In this document: piece after piece, positions 5,208-9,834 of the stretch | Layout of the letters: each line of letters starts with the position of its first letter | Numbering within the stretch: position 1 is the first letter of the stretch | Source of the DNA: an uncultured Anaerolineae bacterium | GTDB taxonomy: Bacteria; Chloroflexota; Anaerolineae; B4-G1; DUEL01 | Reading direction: 5' to 3' | Assembly (NCBI GenBank): GCA_937942115.1 | Contig: CALDFY010000130.1 | Span: forward strand, 1-9,834 | DNA: 9,834 nt | Notes under the pieces: model-generated | Databases searched by the model: none | The model's input: only the letters and a program-made list of their open reading frames with translations | Told to the model about the DNA's origin: nothing | Made by a program: the position numbers and the translations under genes

Positions 5208-6511
5208 GCACTTTCAGTTCCACCTGGGAACGCATCGCGGCCCGGGGGGGCGTCTCTCCCCGGCGGGCCCGCACCTATGGCTTCATTTTTATTGGGACCG
5301 GGATGCTCATCTATCTGCTCTTCGCCCGGATGGCCGTCGCCGGAGAGACCAGCACCTTCGTCCTGAACTTCGGCAGCGCCGCCCAGACCGCCCCTGTGGC
5401 GGACCTGGTCCTGCCGACAGGGCCGACGCTCTACGCGCTGGCGCTGGTCTGCGCCTTCCTCGGCGGCTGGCAACTGGCGCGCGGCTTCCGGCGGGTCAAC
5501 CTGGTCCTGGGGCTCATCGCCGGCCTCTTCGTCTGGGCCTTCCTCACCTGGGCCTCCCGGGGACAATCCTTCAACCTGACCGGAATGCTCAACAGCGCCC
5601 TCTTGCGGGCCGTCCCCATCGCGCTGGCGGGCCTCTCCGGGGTCATCTGCGAACGGTGCGCCGTTATCAACATCGGGATTGAGGGGATGATGCTCACCGG
5701 CGCGTTCACATCCACCCTGATGGGCAGTCTGGCGCTGAACGTCTGGGGGTGGCCCTCGTGGGCGTCCATGCCCTTCGGGCTGGTCTGCGCGCTGCTCTCC
5801 GGCGCCCTGATGGGGCTCCTGCTGGCCGTCCTGGCCGTCCGCTTCAAGGTCAACCAGATCATCGCCGGGACGGCGATCAACATCCTCGCCGTCGGCATCA
5901 CCAGTTTCCTGAGCGCCCGCATCCTGGCCCACTTCCAGCAACTGAACAACACCGGCACCCTGCAGCCGGTCCCCATCCCCCTGCTCTCCCGGATTCCGGT
6001 GGTCGGACCCGTCATCTTTGAGCAGAACCTGCTGGTCTATCTGCTCTACATCCTGCTGGTGGTCACCCACGTCGTCCTGTTCCACACCCGCTGGGGGCTG
6101 CGGACAAGGGCCGTGGGCGAACATCCCCGCGCCGCCGACACACTGGGGATCAACGTCTTCAAGACCCGCTATGTGAATGTGACGATAGGGGGGATGGTCG
6201 CCGCGCTGGGCGGGGCGTTCCTCATCCTGGGGTCGGTGGGCCGTTTTGACGAACTGATGACGGCGGGCAAGGGGTTCATCGGCCTGGCGGCGATGATTTT
6301 CGGCAAGTGGATGCCCTTCGGGGCCTTCGGCGCCGCCCTCATCTTCGGCTTCGCCGACGCCCTTCAGACCAAACTGGCCATCCTGCGCGTCCCCATCCCC
6401 TCCCAGTTCCTGCTGATGGCGCCGTATCTGGTGACCATCATCGTCCTGGCGGGGGTGGTGGGGGAGGCCGTCCCGCCCGCCGCCGATGGACAACCGTATG
6501 AGAAGCAGTAA
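5204..6511 (+). CDS. ABC permease, NupQ/YufQ-like (BPD_transp_2), with extended N-terminus
   Basis: Second membrane subunit of the importer, expected to form a heterodimer with the permease half of the 2182 protein. Residues about 128-425 are the conserved core: NIGIEGMML (156-164), FKVNQIIAGTAINILAV (214-230), the coupling loop RAVGEHPRAADTLGI (302-316), and hydrophobic helices up to about 420. At 435 residues it is about 120 longer than the usual 310-320 of this subunit. The extra N-terminus carries three further hydrophobic segments (about 25-45, 73-92, 98-118) with a polar stretch between the first two. The start codon overlaps the previous stop as ATGA, with AGGA at 5194-5197 as ribosome-binding site. 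No alternative start would remove the extension without losing the coupled start. Family is certain; the role of the extension is unknown. Confidence 0.95.
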   Translation: MSTFSSTWERIAARGGVSPRRARTYGFIFIGTGMLIYLLFARMAVAGETSTFVLNFGSAAQTAPVADLVLPTGPTLYALALVCAFLGGWQLARGFRRVNLVLGLIAGLFVWAFLTWASRGQSFNLTGMLNSALLRAVPIALAGLSGVICERCAVINIGIEGMMLTGAFTSTLMGSLALNVWGWPSWASMPFGLVCALLSGALMGLLLAVLAVRFKVNQIIAGTAINILAVGITSFLSARILAHFQQLNNTGTLQPVPIPLLSRIPVVGPVIFEQNLLVYLLYILLVVTHVVLFHTRWGLRTRAVGEHPRAADTLGINVFKTRYVNVTIGGMVAALGGAFLILGSVGRFDELMTAGKGFIGLAAMIFGKWMPFGAFGAALIFGFADALQTKLAILRVPIPSQFLLMAPYLVTIIVLAGVVGEAVPPAADGQPYEKQ

Positions 6512-6519
6512 GTGTAGAT

Positions 6520-7680
6520 ATGGACTGGCCGGAGTTGCAACGGCGGGTAGAGAGGGGAGAAGACCTGCATACGGAATTCCAGCAAATGCGCATCCATCCT
6601 GATGACCTGGCAGCCTCCCTTGTCGCCTTTGCCAACACCGACGGCGGCCAGATCATTTTCGGCGTCACCGACCAACGGCAAATCCTGGGAGTGGAAAATC
6701 CGGATGAACTGTTGCGGCTGGTGGACAACGTTGCCCTGAACAATTGCGACCCCCCCCTGACAGTGGTCCAGGAAACCGTCCAAACTCCCTATGGCGCGGT
6801 GGTGGTCGTTCACGTCCCCAAAGGCGACCAGCGCCCTTACCGCACCAACCGGGGGGATTTTTTCATCCGGACGACCACCGGGAGACGCAGAGCCTCCCGG
6901 CAGGAACTCCTGCGCCTCTTCCAGGCGGCGGAGAGCCTTTTTTATGAAGAGACCCTCATCCTCCGGGCCGGATGGGAGGATATAGATGTTGGGGCATTCA
7001 CGCGATTCTGCGCGCAGGCACTCGGGGAAACCCAGGCCGAACCAGACGTCCTGTTAGCCAATTGGCGCCTGCTCCGGGAGCGGCAAGGCCGAAAGTACCC
7101 GACGATAGCCGCTTTGCTCCTCTTCGGACGGGAACCTCAGGAGTATCTACCCTACGCTTATATCACCGCCGCACGCATCCCAGGCCGGGACACCTGGGGC
7201 GAACCGTCTGATAGAAAACGAATTGACGGAACGCTCTTCCAGATGCTGGAGGATGCCGCTCGCTTCCTGAACATCCATCTCCGGACAGCCCACCGGATTC
7301 AGGGGTTTGAGCCGGAGACCTATCCGGAATTGCCGGAGAAGGCCCTGCGGGAAGTCGTCGTTAACGCCCTGGTTCACCGGGACTACACGATTCACGCTCC
7401 GATCCGCCTGTTCATTACGGACGACCGGGTGGAAGTGCGAAGCCCCGGCCTGCTCCCGAATACGGTCACCGTGGAAATGATTAAAGCCGGGCTGGCCCAC
7501 GTGCTCAGAAATCCGCTCCTGTACTCTTTCTTCGTCAGAGCAGGGTTTGTGACCGATACCGGAAACGGCTTCCGGCGCGCGATGTTGCTGGTGAAGAAAG
7601 CCGTCGGGCGGGAGCCGGACATTCGGGAGGAGGGGAACGAAACGGTCGTCGTTTTGCCCAGAGGATCGGAACCCCAGTGA
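6520..7680 (+). CDS. Schlafen AlbA_2 domain and HATPase_c_4 protein (putative regulator)
   Basis: 386 residues. The N-terminal 1-130 is a Schlafen AlbA_2 domain: LHTEFQQMR (16-24), FANTDGGQIIFGVTD (37-51), VPKGDQRPY (99-107) and FIRTTTGRRRAS (115-126). The usual glutamate and aromatic positions are present, but the lysine often seen in the EFK motif is Q21. The C-terminal part is HATPase_c_4-like: LPEKALREVVVNALVHRDY (271-289), RVEVRSPGLLPNTVTVEMI (303-321) and the end motif RNPLLYSFF...TGNGFRRAM (330-355). Such proteins are often annotated as transcriptional regulators or RecG-like, with little experimental support. The ATG lies 8 bases after the permease stop with no clear Shine-Dalgarno, so expression probably depends on the upstream translation. 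It may regulate the cluster or be a defence-related or selfish accessory gene; the sequence does not decide. Confidence 0.9.
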   Translation: MDWPELQRRVERGEDLHTEFQQMRIHPDDLAASLVAFANTDGGQIIFGVTDQRQILGVENPDELLRLVDNVALNNCDPPLTVVQETVQTPYGAVVVVHVPKGDQRPYRTNRGDFFIRTTTGRRRASRQELLRLFQAAESLFYEETLILRAGWEDIDVGAFTRFCAQALGETQAEPDVLLANWRLLRERQGRKYPTIAALLLFGREPQEYLPYAYITAARIPGRDTWGEPSDRKRIDGTLFQMLEDAARFLNIHLRTAHRIQGFEPETYPELPEKALREVVVNALVHRDYTIHAPIRLFITDDRVEVRSPGLLPNTVTVEMIKAGLAHVLRNPLLYSFFVRAGFVTDTGNGFRRAMLLVKKAVGREPDIREEGNETVVVLPRGSEPQ

Positions 7681-7701
7681 GGCGATTCCTATAAAGCGCA
7701 G

Positions 7702-8610
7702 ATGGTTACGACAAAGGGGATTTTTCAGGGACTGGCGCGGACGCGCAACGCGGTCTTCAGCCGGATTGCCGCGCTGTTAGGGGCCAGCGAGGTCACCCCT
7801 CAGGTCTGGGAGGAACTGGAGGAACTCCTCATTCAGGCCGACGTGGGCGTGGAGACGACGCTGGCGCTGATGGAGCGGCTGCGCCGCCGCGCGCGGGATG
7901 AGGCCATCCTGCGGGCCGACCGCCTGCGAGACGCGCTGAACGAAGAACTGCGCGCGCTCCTCCCCACCCCACCCCCGCTGAACCTGGGCGGACGTCCGCT
8001 GGACGTCATCCTCATCGTGGGGGTGAACGGGTCGGGGAAGACGACCAGCATCGCCAAACTGGGCTATCGGTACCGACAGGAGGGGCGGAGGGTGTTGCTG
8101 GCAGCCGCCGACACCTTCCGCGCGGCGGCAATGGATCAACTGCGCATCTGGGGCGAACGGGCAGGCTGTCCGGTCGTCTCGGGGCCCGAAGGGGGCGACC
8201 CCGGCGCAGTGGTGTACGACGCGCTACAGGCGGCCCGCAGCCGGGGGATGGACATGGTCATCGTGGATACCGCCGGGCGGCTCCACACCCGCTACAACCT
8301 GATGGAGGAACTGAAGAAAGTGCGGCGGGTGGCGGCCCGGGCGGTAGAGGGCGCCCCCCACGAGACCCTGCTGGTGCTGGACGCCACCACCGGCCAGAAC
8401 GCCCTCAGCCAGGCCCGTCACTTCCTGGAAGCGGTGGAGGTGACGGGGGTCATTCTGGCGAAACTGGATAGCACCGCCCGGGGCGGCATGGTGTTCGCCA
8501 TCGCGCGGGAACTGAAACTCCCGGTCCGCTTCGTCGGCACTGGGGAGGGGCTGGACGACCTGGCCCCCTTTGACGCCGACACATTCATTCGCGGTTTGTG
8601 GGGAGAGTAA
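7702..8610 (+). CDS. ftsY: Signal recognition particle receptor FtsY
   Basis: GTPase that docks ribosome-SRP complexes at the membrane during co-translational insertion of membrane proteins. 302 residues: a helical N domain (about 1-95) and a G domain, without the long acidic A domain of E. coli FtsY. Motifs: G1 GVNGSGKTTSIAKL (107-120), insertion-box DTFRAAAMDQL (137-147), G3 DTAGRLH (189-195), G4 AKLDSTARGG (253-262) and the closing GTGEGLDDLAPF (279-290). The closing motif separates FtsY from Ffh, and no M domain is present. The G4 motif has alanine where TKLD is usual; the specificity aspartate D256 is kept. The ATG is 21 bases after the previous stop, which is in the same frame, so this is the first possible ATG. 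There is no good Shine-Dalgarno. It probably shares a transcript with its neighbours. Confidence 0.97.
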   Translation: MVTTKGIFQGLARTRNAVFSRIAALLGASEVTPQVWEELEELLIQADVGVETTLALMERLRRRARDEAILRADRLRDALNEELRALLPTPPPLNLGGRPLDVILIVGVNGSGKTTSIAKLGYRYRQEGRRVLLAAADTFRAAAMDQLRIWGERAGCPVVSGPEGGDPGAVVYDALQAARSRGMDMVIVDTAGRLHTRYNLMEELKKVRRVAARAVEGAPHETLLVLDATTGQNALSQARHFLEAVEVTGVILAKLDSTARGGMVFAIARELKLPVRFVGTGEGLDDLAPFDADTFIRGLWGE

Positions 8611-9834
8611 TGCGAACCCAGGACTACATCCAGTTAGAAGAAACGTACGGCGCCCATAACTACAAGCCCCTGGACGTGGTCATCACCCGCGCCGAGGGGG
8701 TGTGGGTGTGGGACGTAGAGGGAAACCGGTACCTGGACTGCCTGAGCGCCTACTCCGCCGTCAACCAGGGCCATTGCCATCCACGCATTCGGCAGGCGCT
8801 GGTGGAACAGGCCGGACGGGTCACCCTCACTTCCCGCGCCTTCCGCAACGACCAGTTGCCGCTTCTGGAAAAGGAACTCTGCGAACTGACCGGCTATGAA
8901 ATGACGCTGCTGATGAACTCCGGCGCCGAGGCGGTGGAGACAGCCCTGAAGGCGGCCCGCAAGTGGGGCTACACTGTCAAGGGTGTCCCGGACGGCCAGG
9001 CGGAGATCATCGTCTGCGCGGGGAACTTCCACGGACGGACCATCACCATCGTCGGATTTTCCACCGAACCGCAGTACCGGGAGGGATTCGGCCCCTTCAC
9101 GCCGGGCTTCGTCATCATCCCCTATGGCGACGCGCGGGCGCTGGAAGCGGCCATCACCCCCAACACCGTCGCCTTTCTGGTGGAGCCGATCCAGGGTGAG
9201 GGCGGCGTCATTGTCCCGCCGGAGGGGTACCTGCGGGCCGTGCGGGACATCTGTACCCGCCACAACGTCCTCTTCATCGCCGACGAGATTCAGACCGGCC
9301 TGGGTCGCACAGGACGCCTCTTCGCCTGCGACTGGGAGGGTGTCCGGCCGGATGTGCTGGTTATTGGCAAGGCCCTCTCCGGCGGCTTCTACCCGGTCTC
9401 GGCGGTGCTGGCTTCGCGGGAGGTCCTGGGGGTCTTCCGGCCCGGCGACCACGGTTCCACCTTCGGTGGGAACCCGCTGGGCTGCGCCGTCGCCCGGGAG
9501 GCGTTGCGGGTGATTGTGGAGGAACGGCTGCCAGAGCGGGCGGACGAACTGGGCCGCTACTTCCTGGGCCGCCTGGCCCGCATAGAAAGCCCGCTGATTC
9601 GGGAAGTGCGCGGAAAAGGGCTGCTGATCGGGGTGGAATTGGTCCCCGAGGCCGGCGGCGCCCGCCGCTACTGCGAGGCGTTGAAGGACCGGGGTATCCT
9701 GTGCAAGGACACCCACGAGCACACCATCCGCTTCGCCCCTCCCCTGGTCATCACCCGCGAAGAGGTAGATTGGGCGCTGGAGCGAATAGAGGCGGTGCTA
9801 TCCTCACCCCACCCCCTGCCCGAAGGGCCGGGGG
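8610..9834 (+). CDS. rocD: Ornithine aminotransferase (ornithine-oxo-acid transaminase), 3' end cut by window
   Basis: PLP-dependent class III aminotransferase moving the delta-amino group of ornithine to 2-oxoglutarate, giving glutamate semialdehyde; it links arginine/ornithine breakdown with proline and glutamate. 408 codons are visible without a stop. Key residues: Y48 (SAYSAVNQGHCHP) and R143 (FHGRT) match the two ornithine-binding residues of human OAT (Y55, R180). PLP site: D225 and Q228 (ADEIQTG), Schiff-base lysine K254 (GKALSGG). R374 (IRFAPP) matches the carboxylate-binding arginine. HGSTFGGNPLGC (281-292) is typical of OAT, which sets it apart from acetylornithine aminotransferase. 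The ATG overlaps the ftsY stop as TAATG, with GGGAG just upstream. The catalytic domain is complete by about residue 398; the last ten residues (SPHPLPEGPG) run into C-rich repeat-like DNA, so the true stop should lie shortly beyond the window. Confidence 0.95.
   Translation, partial: MRTQDYIQLEETYGAHNYKPLDVVITRAEGVWVWDVEGNRYLDCLSAYSAVNQGHCHPRIRQALVEQAGRVTLTSRAFRNDQLPLLEKELCELTGYEMTLLMNSGAEAVETALKAARKWGYTVKGVPDGQAEIIVCAGNFHGRTITIVGFSTEPQYREGFGPFTPGFVIIPYGDARALEAAITPNTVAFLVEPIQGEGGVIVPPEGYLRAVRDICTRHNVLFIADEIQTGLGRTGRLFACDWEGVRPDVLVIGKALSGGFYPVSAVLASREVLGVFRPGDHGSTFGGNPLGCAVAREALRVIVEERLPERADELGRYFLGRLARIESPLIREVRGKGLLIGVELVPEAGGARRYCEALKDRGILCKDTHEHTIRFAPPLVITREEVDWALERIEAVLSSPHPLPEGPG
9802..9834 (+). 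repeat. C-rich repeat at the rocD 3' end
   Basis: The last 33 bases begin CCTCACCCCACCCCCTGCC and end in a small hairpin-like CCCGAAGGGCCGGGG. The block resembles, in inverted orientation, the G-rich block at 311-332. It is still in frame with rocD, giving a Pro-rich tail that lies past the normal end of the OAT fold. It is probably a dispersed GC-rich intergenic repeat overlapping the gene end. Confidence 0.4.

Noticed and set aside
4793..6493. 566-codon open frame on the - strand opposite the coiled-coil and second permease genes
   Set aside because: Low-complexity Gly/Asp/Gln/Pro translation that crosses two well-supported genes; a compositional shadow.
7690..7695. TATAAA as a -10 box for a dedicated ftsY promoter
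   Set aside because: No -35-like sequence lies at suitable distance upstream, and the box would leave almost no leader before the ATG at 7702.
8634..9722. 362-codon open frame on the - strand opposite rocD
   Set aside because: Antisense to a protein closely matching known ornithine aminotransferases; composition typical of a shadow.

Overview
The window is a high-GC bacterial segment with every recognisable gene on the + strand. GC content, short intergenic gaps, GC-rich CCTCACC-type low-complexity stretches and the gene families present suggest a free-living Chloroflexota-like (Anaerolineae-type) bacterium. That assignment is inference only, since no marker gene settles it.

Layout: positions 1-375 hold no convincing gene, only back-to-back hairpins, GC-rich low-complexity sequence and, at 333-361, a near-consensus sigma-70 promoter. 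This drives a tRNA-Asn(GTT) at 376-451 with encoded CCA, followed by a strong hairpin terminator (489-524) that overlaps a possible promoter for the next operon. From 571 to beyond the right edge runs a tight co-directional cluster: (1) a double-NBD ABC ATPase of the nucleoside/simple-sugar (NupO/YufO-like) type; (2) a 728-residue protein joining a complete BMP/PnrA-type ligand-binding domain to a BPD_transp_2 permease; (3) a coiled-coil protein with a C-terminal PD-(D/E)XK-like domain; (4) a second, N-terminally extended permease; (5) a Schlafen AlbA_2 plus HATPase_c_4 protein; (6) ftsY; (7) rocD, ornithine aminotransferase, which is cut by the window edge.

How they work together: genes 1, 2 and 4 together supply the ATPase and both permease subunits of a BMP-type (probably nucleoside or purine) importer. 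The unusual point is that no exported substrate-binding lipoprotein is present. Instead the BMP domain sits at the N-terminus of a permease, with an in-frame stop directly before its ATG, no signal peptide, and a positively charged stretch before the first membrane helix. This predicts a cytoplasmic BMP domain, perhaps an internal ligand sensor on the transporter. Genes 3 and 5 are accessory-type genes wedged into the cluster with overlap or very small gaps, so they are probably co-transcribed. ftsY (SRP receptor) and rocD look like housekeeping and metabolic neighbours with no evident functional link to transport.

The only long gene-free stretch is 1-375. The 96-base gap between the ATPase and the fusion gene holds a 14-bp inverted repeat around an AT-rich loop, probably a copy of a dispersed intergenic element.
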